The position numbers and the translations under genes were made by a program. DNA of 9,419 nucleotides from an uncultured Flavobacteriales bacterium. Lineage in GTDB: Bacteria; Bacteroidota; Bacteroidia; Flavobacteriales_D; Sanyastnellaceae. Of the stretch, positions 1-8,600 are shown in pieces (positions within the stretch are counted from its first letter, which is position 1; every line of letters begins with the position of its first letter). The notes under the pieces are model-generated. The model did not search any database. It saw nothing but the letters and a program-made list of their open reading frames with translations, and had not been told where the DNA came from. The stretch covers positions 1-9,419 of the forward strand of contig CAJXOV010000056.1 of assembly GCA_913057815.1 (NCBI GenBank). Direction: 5' to 3'.

Positions 1-857
1 GTAACAATGATTCCGAATAAAATTCCCCAGATAGGAATGTACTCAATCATAATAAAATGAGTCATTTTGAACAGAACAAACAACCAGAGAGTCATCGAAA
101 CTAAAAGAACTTTTCGCGTTCTATTCCATCCCCATACTATGGGAAGTGTTCTATATCCAAATTCTTTATCTCCTTTTAAGTCTTCAGCATCTTTTACCAC
201 CTCTCTAAATAATGAAATCATATAAGCTTGAATAGAATAAGCCATTATAACTAGGGCAAAAAAGATGTAAAAATCAGAGATAGGGAATGAGTTTTTTTGG
301 ACATCCAAAGTGATTATCAATGGCTGAGTAATGACGCTATAACTAGCCCAAATAGGAACTATACTCACCACCAAAGCCACTAGAACATTGCCAAGTAAAA
401 AAGTCTTTTTTAGGTAAAAAGAATAAAACCACAATGCTCCAGCTATAAAAACAGGAGTGAAGGCATAAAACCAGACTTTTTCTGCCCAGCCTAAATAAAG
501 ACCTAAAGTAATAGCCAGTCCATTAAGAGTATGATGCGCGGCCATGGCTACGCGCCTTTTAAAACCTCTATCTATAGTTATTCTTTCAGGTTTATTTATT
601 CGATCCACCTTCACATCGAAATAGTCATTAATTATATTTCCTGAAGCGGCTAGAAATACCATAATTAAAGTTAGAAGCGAAAAATGCACCTCACTTAGCC
701 TGTGAATTGTAAACTCTACTGTTGGATATTCTGACGGGCCAGTAGCTAGCCTAATAAATCCTCCCTCTACAAAATACCTCATACAGTACATTGTCACTGC
801 TATTATTAGCAGATTCACAGGTCTAGTAGTCTTTATAAATGCCAGAATAGGATTCAT
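1..857 (-). CDS. UbiA-family prenyltransferase, GGGP-transferase-like, partial at C-terminus
   Basis: This is an integral membrane prenyltransferase that would move a polyprenyl chain from its diphosphate onto an acceptor. Reading from the ATG at 857-855 gives 285 residues with no stop before the window edge, so the C-terminus is missing. The usual length is about 290-310, so probably little is lost. Both Asp-rich motifs that bind Mg-diphosphate are present: NDYFDVKVDRINKP at residues 77-90 and REVVKDAEDLKGD at 218-230. Hydrophobic helices surround them (about 8-24, 58-75, 110-123, 128-148, 153-175, 197-215, 250-285). The start MNPILAFIKTTRPVNLL is typical of the family. Bacteroidota relatives are often annotated as geranylgeranylglycerol-phosphate geranylgeranyltransferase, the second ether-lipid step in archaea. 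The true acceptor (glycerol phosphate or a quinone or other ring) cannot be read from sequence. It is transcribed away from the aminotransferase; I found no clear promoter for it. Confidence 0.88.
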   Translation of the reverse strand, partial: MNPILAFIKTTRPVNLLIIAVTMYCMRYFVEGGFIRLATGPSEYPTVEFTIHRLSEVHFSLLTLIMVFLAASGNIINDYFDVKVDRINKPERITIDRGFKRRVAMAAHHTLNGLAITLGLYLGWAEKVWFYAFTPVFIAGALWFYSFYLKKTFLLGNVLVALVVSIVPIWASYSVITQPLIITLDVQKNSFPISDFYIFFALVIMAYSIQAYMISLFREVVKDAEDLKGDKEFGYRTLPIVWGWNRTRKVLLVSMTLWLFVLFKMTHFIMIEYIPIWGILFGIIV

Positions 858-877
858 TCGCGGTGTGATACTTTTTC

Positions 878-909
878 ATTGGCTAAGATAACTCGCTAAG
901 GTATATTTG
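878..909 (+). promoter_or_regulatory. Bacteroidota-type promoter for the aminotransferase/glycosyltransferase run
   Basis: A -33 element ATTG (878-881) is followed after exactly 20 bases by TATATTTG (902-909). The latter is a full match to the Bacteroidota -7 consensus TAnnTTTG. The ATG at 930 lies 20 bases after the -7 box, so the untranslated leader would be short, about 13-16 bases. No strong Shine-Dalgarno sequence sits between them (only AGAAG near 921), which is normal in this phylum. No other consensus-quality promoter was seen before the three downstream glycosyltransferase genes, so this may drive all four. Confidence 0.7.
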
Positions 910-929
910 CACTTTTAATTAGAAGCAAA

Positions 930-2129
930 ATGCCAAAGATTTCACAAAAAGGGCTAACCATGCCTGCCTCTCCTATAAGAAAATTAGTTCCTTATGCTGA
1001 TAAGGCTAAGACTGAAGGGAAAACTGTTTTCCATTTGAATATAGGTCAGCCTGATATTAAAACTCCTGAAGTAGCTAGAGAAAAGATTAAAAATCTGGAT
1101 ATGGATGTAGTAGCTTATTCTAACAGTGCAGGTATATTGTCATACAGAAAAGGCCTAGTAAAATACTATGATTCAGTAGGAATTAATATCAATGCCGATA
1201 ATGTTATGGTTACCACAGGTGGATCAGAGGCATTGACTTTTACCATGATGAGCTGCATGGATGCTCGAGATGAAATTATTATTCCAGAGCCATTTTATGC
1301 GAATTATAATGGATTTGGAGTATCAGCAGGAGTGAATGTAGTTCCTATTACGGCTAATATTGATGACGGATTTGCATTGCCACCAATCTCTGCATTCGAA
1401 GAAAAAATCACTTCTAAAACTAGAGCTATTCTTATATGTAATCCAGGAAACCCTACAGGTTACCTTTATTCAAAAGAAGAATTAGAACAACTCAGAGAAA
1501 TAGTTTTAAAGCATGATTTATTCCTAATAGCTGATGAGGTTTACCGAGAGTTCGCGTATGATGGGTTAGAGCATTATTCAGTAATGAACTTAGAAGGACT
1601 TGAGAATAATGCTATTATGATAGATTCTGTATCTAAAAGATACAGTATGTGTGGTGCTAGAATAGGAGCCGTAATTACTAGAAATGAGGAGTTGTACGGA
1701 ACTATTTTAAAGTTTGCTCAAGCTAGACTTTCACCACCTACATATGGTCAAATAGCTGGAGAAGCAGCTCTAGCTACTCCGCAGTCTTATTTCGATGATG
1801 TAAAAGAAGAATATCTAAACAGAAGAAATACGCTGGTAAATGGTTTGAATGAAATTCCAGGTGTTAAATGTCCAATGCCTAAAGGAGCTTTTTATTGCAT
1901 CGCAGAATTGCCAGTAGAAAACACAGAACATTTCTGTCAGTGGATGTTAGAAGAGTTCTCACACAATAACCAAACTATAATGATGGCTCCAGCAGCTGGG
2001 TTTTATAGCTCTAAAGGGCTAGGGTTAAACCAGGTGAGAATTGCTTATGTGTTGAATGAAGCAGACCTTTCTTCAGCATTAGAATGCCTTAAAGTAGGGC
2101 TTCAGCAGTATGCTACTGTACCCGCTTAA
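930..2129 (+). CDS. PLP-dependent aminotransferase, class I (aspartate-aminotransferase-like)
   Basis: This is a cytoplasmic fold-type-I aminotransferase of 399 residues, the usual length for class I. Visible residues are: the GG-S-E turn (97-100) that helps hold the cofactor phosphate; NPGNPTG at 171-177, with Asn174 on the PLP ring side; ADEVY at 201-205, with Asp202 for the pyridine nitrogen and Tyr205 for O3'; the Schiff-base Lys236 in SVSKRYSMCGARIG (233-246), with Arg244 for phosphate; and Arg370 in NQVRIAYV for the substrate carboxylate. The start MPKISQKGLTMPASPIRKLVPYA is typical of Bacteroidota members, and the first ATG sits just after the promoter; an internal ATG at 960 is less likely. 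It is first in a run with three glycosyltransferases, 17 bases before the next gene. Amino-acid transamination with 2-oxoglutarate is likely; the amino donor is not resolved. It is not the sugar aminotransferase (DegT/WecE) type, so a direct role in nucleotide-sugar synthesis is not supported. Confidence 0.92.
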   Translation: MPKISQKGLTMPASPIRKLVPYADKAKTEGKTVFHLNIGQPDIKTPEVAREKIKNLDMDVVAYSNSAGILSYRKGLVKYYDSVGININADNVMVTTGGSEALTFTMMSCMDARDEIIIPEPFYANYNGFGVSAGVNVVPITANIDDGFALPPISAFEEKITSKTRAILICNPGNPTGYLYSKEELEQLREIVLKHDLFLIADEVYREFAYDGLEHYSVMNLEGLENNAIMIDSVSKRYSMCGARIGAVITRNEELYGTILKFAQARLSPPTYGQIAGEAALATPQSYFDDVKEEYLNRRNTLVNGLNEIPGVKCPMPKGAFYCIAELPVENTEHFCQWMLEEFSHNNQTIMMAPAAGFYSSKGLGLNQVRIAYVLNEADLSSALECLKVGLQQYATVPA

Positions 2130-2146
2130 ATATTGAATAACCGCAC

Positions 2147-2830
2147 TTGATTATAGATATAGTAATTCCTGCATTTAATGAAGAAGACAGCATACCGCTA
2201 GTCTTGGCTGATTTAGACAGGAAATTAATTCGAAATGTAGTAGTAGTTAATAATAACTCTACCGATGGAACAGTCCAGGCTGCTCTAAAATCAGGTGCCA
2301 TCGTAGTAGATGAAAATCATCAAGGATATGGCGCTGCTTGTTTAAGAGGTATAAGCTTTGTAAACGAAACTAAACCTACAGCAGATATCCTTGTTTTTAT
2401 GGATGCAGATTATTCTGACTACGGTGAAGAAGTAGAGCAGTTAGTACGCCCTATAATAAACGGAGAAGTAGATTTTACTATCGGTTCTAGAGCACTCGGA
2501 ACTAGAGAAAAAGGATCTATGATGCCTCAGCAGCGCTTTGGTAATTGGCTAGCTACTGGACTCCTAAAATGGTTTTATGGAGTTAAATTTTCTGACTTAG
2601 GTCCGTTCAGGGCTATTAAGCTTAGCACGTTAAACGCGTTGCAAATGGAAGATAAAGACTTCGGTTGGACCGTAGAAATGCAAATTAAAATAGCCAAACA
2701 AAAAGTACCATTCTTAGAATTCCCTGCCAAGTACAGAAAGCGAGTAGGAGTTTCTAAAATCACAGGCACCCTCAAAGGAACTATCTTAGCGGGTTATAAA
2801 ATTATTTACACCTTAATCAAGTACCGATAA
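2147..2830 (+). CDS. Glycosyltransferase family 2, DPM1/polyprenyl-phosphate-sugar synthase type
   Basis: This 227-residue GT-A enzyme probably moves a sugar from a nucleotide sugar to a polyprenyl phosphate at the cytoplasmic membrane face. Motifs: IVIPAFNEE (5-13) opens the Rossmann-like fold; NNNSTDGT (35-42) contacts the nucleotide; GYGAACLRG (60-68); MDADYSD (85-91) carries the metal-binding DxD; GSRALG (113-118); DLGPFRAI (150-157); FGWTVEMQIK (172-181); and YRKRVGVSKI (196-205). The last four are characteristic of the DPM1-like branch. It lacks the C-terminal membrane helices of GtrB-type enzymes and has only an amphipathic end. The start is TTG at 2147: an in-frame TAA lies at 2138-2140, and the first in-frame ATG is codon 85, which would delete the nucleotide-binding motifs. 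No Shine-Dalgarno sequence is visible, so translation may depend on the upstream gene. Its stop is 1 base from the next ATG. The sugar is not known. Confidence 0.88.
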   Translation: MIIDIVIPAFNEEDSIPLVLADLDRKLIRNVVVVNNNSTDGTVQAALKSGAIVVDENHQGYGAACLRGISFVNETKPTADILVFMDADYSDYGEEVEQLVRPIINGEVDFTIGSRALGTREKGSMMPQQRFGNWLATGLLKWFYGVKFSDLGPFRAIKLSTLNALQMEDKDFGWTVEMQIKIAKQKVPFLEFPAKYRKRVGVSKITGTLKGTILAGYKIIYTLIKYR

Positions 2831-2831
2831 T

Positions 2832-4307
2832 ATGGAGATAATACTCATCATATTATATGCATTTTTCTTGCTGTTTATTTTTGCTTATAGCATTATGCAG
2901 TTAAGTCTAGCTCTAGCATATTCTAAGCAAAAAAAGGCAATAAAAGAAGCTTGTTGTAACATGGAAGACCGAGAATGGCCGAATGTGACTATTCAACTTC
3001 CAGTATATAACGAATTGTATGTGATCGAAAGATTGTTAGATTCTATAGCTAACATTGATTATGATAAATCCAAGCTTGAGATCCAATTATTAGATGATTC
3101 TACTGATGAATCATTCGAAGTAGCCGCTAAGAAAGTAGAAGAGCTTAAAGCCTTAGGATTCGATATTACACATGTAAAAAGACCAGAAAGGAAAGGCTAT
3201 AAAGCAGGAGCATTAGCTTATGGAATGCAAGAGATTAAAGGTGAATTCATAGCTATTTTCGATGCGGATTTTGTTCCTGATCCACTTTTCTTAAGAAAAA
3301 CTATCCCTCACTTTTATGCCTCAGATGAAATAGGAGTAGTGCAGACTAGATGGCAACATCTCAATAAGAATTACAGCTTTTTAACCAAGCTTCAGGCGTT
3401 TGCATTAGATGCCCATTTTACAGTAGAACAAGTGGGAAGAAACTCTTTAGGTCATTTCATTAATTTTAATGGAACAGCCGGAGTCTGGAGGAAAACATGC
3501 ATAGAAGATGCGGGAGGATGGCAGAGTGATACCATAACAGAAGATTTAGACTTGAGTTACAGAGCTCAAATGAAAGGCTGGAAATTCACTTATTTAGAAG
3601 ATGTGCTGTCACCAGCTGAACTTCCTGCAGAGATGAACTCATTGAAAAACCAGCAGTTTCGTTGGACTAAAGGAGCAGCTGAGTGTGCCATTAAGAACCT
3701 TCCTAAGGTGATGAGAACTAAGCAGCTCGATTGGAAGACTAAAGTGCATGCAGCTTTCCATTTACTGAACAGTTTTGTTTTCATCTGTATATTCTGTACG
3801 GCTATGCTTAGTGTTCCTGTTCTGCTTATTAAGCATAACTTCGAGGGGTATGATGCTATCTTTAAGTTGGCAAGTGTCTTTGTATCTAGTTTTATGATTC
3901 TTAGCTACTTTTATTGGTTAAGTATGAGTCATGTAGAAAAAGGAGGATTAAAAAGTTTCTTTAAATTCCTTTACCGATTTCCGTTGTTTCTATCTGTAAG
4001 TATGGGATTATCTCTTCATAATAGTATAGCAGTTATAGAAGGGTATGCAGGAAGAAAGACACCATTTGTAAGAACGCCTAAGTTCGCACTAGAAGAAAAA
4101 TCAGGAACCTGGGCTAATAAAAAGTACAGGGCCTTTAAAGTAAACCCGTTAACTATAGTAGAAGTGCTAATCACACTCTACTTTTTAGGAGCTATCGGTT
4201 ATGCTGTTTACTTAGAAGATTACGGATTACTTCCTTTCCATATCATGCTCACTGTAGGATTTGGGTTGGTTAGTTTCTATTCAGTGAAACACACTCAAAT
4301 GTCCTAA
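2832..4307 (+). CDS. Membrane GT2, cellulose-synthase/CslA-like processive glycosyltransferase
   Basis: This 491-residue inner-membrane glycosyltransferase has the full set of processive beta-glycosyltransferase residues: Asp88-Asp89 in LLDDSTDES, DAD at 144-146, the catalytic base region TED at 236-238 (TEDLDLSYR), and QxxRW at 274-278 (QQFRW). One N-terminal helix (about 3-28) precedes the cytoplasmic GT-A domain (about 50-290). Further membrane helices lie near 307-333, 343-364, 384-402, 441-461 and 466-485. This layout fits the CslA/glucomannan-synthase-like and bacterial CESA-like branch. There is no PilZ domain, so cyclic-di-GMP control of the BcsA kind is not indicated, and no BcsB partner is nearby. 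It begins 1 base after the upstream GT2 and ends 6 bases before the GT-C gene, so co-expression is likely. The product could be a beta-mannan, beta-glucan or a short glycolipid; sequence alone does not decide. Confidence 0.9.
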   Translation: MEIILIILYAFFLLFIFAYSIMQLSLALAYSKQKKAIKEACCNMEDREWPNVTIQLPVYNELYVIERLLDSIANIDYDKSKLEIQLLDDSTDESFEVAAKKVEELKALGFDITHVKRPERKGYKAGALAYGMQEIKGEFIAIFDADFVPDPLFLRKTIPHFYASDEIGVVQTRWQHLNKNYSFLTKLQAFALDAHFTVEQVGRNSLGHFINFNGTAGVWRKTCIEDAGGWQSDTITEDLDLSYRAQMKGWKFTYLEDVLSPAELPAEMNSLKNQQFRWTKGAAECAIKNLPKVMRTKQLDWKTKVHAAFHLLNSFVFICIFCTAMLSVPVLLIKHNFEGYDAIFKLASVFVSSFMILSYFYWLSMSHVEKGGLKSFFKFLYRFPLFLSVSMGLSLHNSIAVIEGYAGRKTPFVRTPKFALEEKSGTWANKKYRAFKVNPLTIVEVLITLYFLGAIGYAVYLEDYGLLPFHIMLTVGFGLVSFYSVKHTQMS

Positions 4308-4313
4308 AGAATC

Positions 4314-5636
4314 ATGGGCAACATGAGTTCATTTTGGCGAGTAGGAGTGGTATTCCTAACCTTCGCAATTCATATTTTGGTTTACCTCACAGCTAGAGAA
4401 GATTTCTATATGCTTCTGGGGCTTTTTACGGGGGCGTTTTGGCTCTATCTTCTAATTATTGAAGAGTATGAAATAACCGATGTTTTTTACATGGTTGTAG
4501 CTCTTCGAGTGTTCTGGCTTTTTGCTACGCCTACCTTATCTGACGATTACCATCGTTTTCTGTGGGATGGAGAAATTACACTCAATGGAAAGAATGTATT
4601 CGGCCACACACCTTCTGATCTGATAGTGTTGGATGAGTATGATACGAGCTTGAACGGAGAGCTGTATAAACAAATGAACTCTCCTGACTATTATTCAGTT
4701 TATCCTCCAGTTAATCAGTTGTACTTTATAGCATCAGGATTATTTTCTGATACTATTTATGGAAGATTATTAACCCTCAAAATTCTGTTTTTTCTAACTG
4801 AGTTCATAGGCTTATTCGCATTATTTCGGTTAGCACTAAGTAAAAAAATTGCCATCGGTAAATTTTCACTTTGGGCGCTAAACCCTTTAGTAATCATAGA
4901 AGGAATAGGAAACCTTCATTTCGAAGTGATCATGTTAACTTATGTGTTATTGGCAGTAGTTTATTTTAAAAAGAGCTGGATATTATCGGCTTTCTTTTTC
5001 GGAATAGCCATCAGCACTAAGCTGCTTCCACTAATGTTTTTACCGTTACTAATTCCTTACATGGGATGGGGAAAAAGCATTAAATATGGAGCGGTGGCTG
5101 GACTTACTTTCCTAGTAACATTTCTGCCTTTTTTAAGCATGGAAGTAGTGTTAAATATGTGGAGCAGCATTGATTTATATTTCCAAAGTTTCGAGTTCAA
5201 TGCCAGTATATTTTACATTGTAAAATGGATAGGAGAATTAACTGTTGGCTGGGATGTGGTGCAGACAGCAGGTCCTATCATGGCAGGTGTAACCATTCTA
5301 GTGATAGCGGTTCTTAGCTTTTTCCCGAAAAAAACATGGGGTTTAAGCCTGCCTACAGCAGCGTTAATAATAAGCACGGTATATCTGCTGATGAGTACTA
5401 CGGTTCATCCATGGTATGCACTTATTCCATTTGGCATTTCACTGTTCTCTAAGCATAAGTTCCCATTCTGGTGGACAGGATTAATATTCCTTTCTTATTC
5501 CTTTTACATCAATGGAACTATAGAAGAAAAGCCGCTTTATTTATTTATTGAATACGGCCTGTTGTTTTTCTTAATAGTTAGAGAACTAGTTAAAAAGAGT
5601 AGAGTAAAGAAGGAGATTCAAATGGATCTTACATGA
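4314..5636 (+). CDS. Polytopic GT-C glycosyltransferase, GT87/mannosyltransferase-like
   Basis: This 440-residue membrane protein has about 10-12 hydrophobic helices (for example 10-26, 31-48, 57-72, 133-145, 153-173, 205-216, 222-247, 257-275, 322-336, 346-362, 386-399, 409-424). The first large outside loop carries TLSDDYHRFLWDG (74-86), with Asp77-Asp78 in the place of the GT-C catalytic acid. It continues to the YPP motif (130-132) found in GT87/DUF2029-type mannosyltransferases. Other marks are GNLHFE (199-204), STKLLPL (234-240) and HPWY (365-368). Such enzymes take sugar from a polyprenyl-phosphate donor on the periplasmic face. That matches the DPM1-like enzyme two genes upstream, so donor supply and use may be encoded together (inference). 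The start at 4314 is kept; ATG 4323 is an in-frame alternative that changes only three residues. The gene ends 5 bases from the convergent gene, with no hairpin terminator between them. Confidence 0.82.
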   Translation: MGNMSSFWRVGVVFLTFAIHILVYLTAREDFYMLLGLFTGAFWLYLLIIEEYEITDVFYMVVALRVFWLFATPTLSDDYHRFLWDGEITLNGKNVFGHTPSDLIVLDEYDTSLNGELYKQMNSPDYYSVYPPVNQLYFIASGLFSDTIYGRLLTLKILFFLTEFIGLFALFRLALSKKIAIGKFSLWALNPLVIIEGIGNLHFEVIMLTYVLLAVVYFKKSWILSAFFFGIAISTKLLPLMFLPLLIPYMGWGKSIKYGAVAGLTFLVTFLPFLSMEVVLNMWSSIDLYFQSFEFNASIFYIVKWIGELTVGWDVVQTAGPIMAGVTILVIAVLSFFPKKTWGLSLPTAALIISTVYLLMSTTVHPWYALIPFGISLFSKHKFPFWWTGLIFLSYSFYINGTIEEKPLYLFIEYGLLFFLIVRELVKKSRVKKEIQMDLT

Positions 5637-5641
5637 TGCAC

Positions 5642-8600
5642 CTATTTAATTATTTCAATCGTCTCTACTTTTACTATTCCCGGTAAGATGACTTGCACAA
5701 AATATATTCCAGCTCGTAAAGAACTCACATCTATGGTTTGAATAGTGCCTCCGTTAACGTTTGATAGATTAAAAACTTCTCTTCCCGAATTATCAAGAAC
5801 TCTAACCTCAATCTGTTGTTCATCATTAAACTGGCTTAATTCTAAAATGAAATAATCTGAGGCTGGATTTGGATAAATAAGGACATCGTAATTTTGTTTG
5901 CCTTCTTTATCCATATCTTCATCTGACTTATTGATAATGGATAACGAGTTGTCAAATGAAGATTTAGAGCCATACTCTGGTGTTTCTAGATTTTGCCAAG
6001 GTCTGTGAATTATTAATTCAGTATCATCTCCTGCCTCATTAATAAAGAATATTCTGTAGGAGTCAACCCCAGCGGGCACTAGATTAATTGGGATTTCTAT
6101 CTCGTTAAATATACATTGGCTGGTCCACCATGTTTCTATACTCTCCTGAGGACTGTTGTCTATATAATCAGCACTACACCCGAAGGTTAAACCACCCTGT
6201 TTACTGTAATTATAAGGATAGAAAGTCTGAATTCGAGGAAGAATGTATCCCGTAAAAGCATGGTTATAATCGAAGACCAAATTGTCGTTAATCGGCACAC
6301 CAGATGAAGAATAGATAGTTTCAGTAATGTTTGCACTTATGGATGATGGATTTGAAGAATCTATTAAGCCTCCTTGATCATCATAAAACCGAAGTCCGAT
6401 TGAGTAATTTAACACCTCGGATACGCCTTCAGATCCTAGAAACTCCGGTTTGTCAAATCTAGAAGTGTAACTTAATCTTATTGGGTCAGCCAAACTTATT
6501 ATAGATGGGACAGTCATAAAGCCTGGTGCATCCTGTTTAATCCCCATCGGAAAATATTGATTCCAAGTTTCATCATAAAGTCCACTTGAGGGAATTCCTT
6601 GCCCATCTAATTCTAACTTTATATTATCAATCAAACATGAGCAGAAAGATTCAGACCTTTTTGGAAAATTCAACTTGATGGACGCGGTGGTAGCATTCAT
6701 TTGATACGTAAAACTTTCATCTGTATTCCAAACTCCACTGGTGAATGTAGAGGACTGAATAGTGCTAGAAGAAATAACGCCTCCCTGTTCGTCATATTCC
6801 TCTATTATTACATTGATGCTTGTGTTTCCGCAGTCCGAGTTGGCATCAAATAGTAATGTATAAGAACCACCTCCTTGGACAGGTATAAAGTCTTCGTTTT
6901 TAAATCCATGATTGTTGTCGTTCCGCAGATTCATGGCATAATTTCCTTGAATAAATTCAATGTCATCTGTATACCAGAGATCACCATTACTAGTAAGTTT
7001 TTGACACGAACTGACAGGGATATGGGCACCTCCACCTTTTACCCAATCACTGAGGATTTCTTGAGAGTTTTTAAAATAGGTGGTTTCGAATCTTGAGTTT
7101 ATAACGTGGCCTTTTTCAGCCACTTTAAGAAATTTATAAACCTCTTCGTATACTACGTTATCTAAAGGATCAGAGCTTCTCATGAGTTGATGAAAATCTC
7201 CCTCATCATCAATAAAGCTCTTTCTGTAATTAACATAGCCATTCTTTATTCCATAATCCAAATAATCAATAGATCTATGGTAAGGCTGAAATTGCTCATA
7301 GTTATCCTTTACATGGTGTTCTATGTGAACACCCAATTTTTTTTCTTGGATGTATTCATGTGCATAATCTAGCATTAGATGGTCCACTATTTGATTTGCG
7401 TGATTACCACGTAAGACAGGGAATGCATTGGGCTGTTGATTGATGAAGTCAATTACACCTGAGTTATTCCCATCAGGCAAAAACGCGTTTGGATACTGTG
7501 AATCTATTCTAGGTCCTGTTTCATTGGCTCCACATATATTTGGGTAAGGTATTCCTAAAACTTTCCAGTCTCCAGGTTGATTTTGCACCGCTACTTTTAT
7601 TGAATTTAAATAATCGAAAACAGGACTACCCAGTAACTCTGTGTCAGATCGAAACCGTTCACTAGTTAGATAAATGCCTCCTATTTCGATTGGGAACAAT
7701 TGATTAGCTGGCCAAGTAACAGTAGCTGACCAATCATTAAAACGGCTTTGGATAGAAGTAAGATAAGCTTCAAGGTCAGCATTAAAGTCATTATAAATTC
7801 CATGGCTAAAATCAGTGCTTGAGCTAGCTTCTTCAAAAACACTATTTAAATCAGGAAAAGAAAAATACACCTTTATAGGATCAGAAGGAAAGTTACCATT
7901 CAAAGGCCCCGAATCCTGATTTATAGATGCTATCGAATTAAACAATCCATCCATAAATGCTTCATCACTTCTGTAAACAGAATAATCTCTTTCGAGCATG
8001 CCTCTTTCCCAAGGTGAGTTCTCAGGGCTCAGTGAGAAATCTGAATCTTCCAGGATGTTAGTCCGCGGCCCTTCGGTTTCCAGTCCAAGAAAAACATCAT
8101 CTAAGAATATATAAGGAGCATTACCGGTATCGAAGTTTCGATTGTCACTATTATATGGAACAAAGAAGTGCAGATCTATATAACTTACTCCCTCTGGAAT
8201 GTTGAAATTCAAACATTTGTCATCCCAAGTAGGATAGGAATCTTTATTGTAATTATCAGTGTTTTGAAAGCTTAAACTCTTTGATGATTTATACAACTGA
8301 CCATTGTTTGCATATTTAAACTTAGGCCCAAAATCAAGAGAGCTATCAGTTAGCCTATTGTATTCTGAATCGTAAGCTTCTATTCCTACCGAAAAACAAT
8401 TGATACAATCACTATCAATATAAGAATTCCATAAAGCGGTCAACCATAAAAGAAGCTCATAGGATTGGTCAGATTGCACTTGAATTCCTCTGTAGACAAT
8501 ACCGTCATTTGTGTATTTTCCTATGAAGGCTGATTCACCTAATCCATTTCCAGGTGTGTAGTTTGAAAAGTTTCCTCCTGTATTAGAGGAGCATCCTAGT

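Noticed and set aside
930..2129. Aminotransferase as a sugar-nucleotide aminotransferase serving the glycosyltransferases
   Set aside because: The motifs (NPGNPTG, ADEVY, SVSKRYSMCGARIG, C-terminal Arg370) are those of class I amino-acid aminotransferases, not the DegT/DnrJ/EryC1 class.
2113..2301. Minus-strand reading frame of 62 codons across the aminotransferase/GT2 junction
   Set aside because: It lies opposite the well-supported GT2 N-terminal motifs, has no recognisable domain, and is best explained as a shadow frame.
2575..2775. Minus-strand reading frame of 66 codons inside the DPM1-like gene
   Set aside because: It is antisense to conserved GT2 motifs and has no promoter or family likeness.
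3590..3784. Minus-strand reading frame of 64 codons inside the CslA-like gene
   Set aside because: It is antisense to the region that encodes QxxRW and shows only chance-length openness.
2832..4307. Bacterial cellulose synthase BcsA
   Set aside because: There is no PilZ domain, the protein is far shorter than BcsA, and no BcsB or other bcs partner is nearby; CslA-like is the better label.
6875..7372. Two plus-strand reading frames (73 and 61 codons) opposite the large secreted protein
   Set aside because: They oppose a continuous 1154-codon frame with signal peptide and sorting domain, and neither resembles a known small protein.
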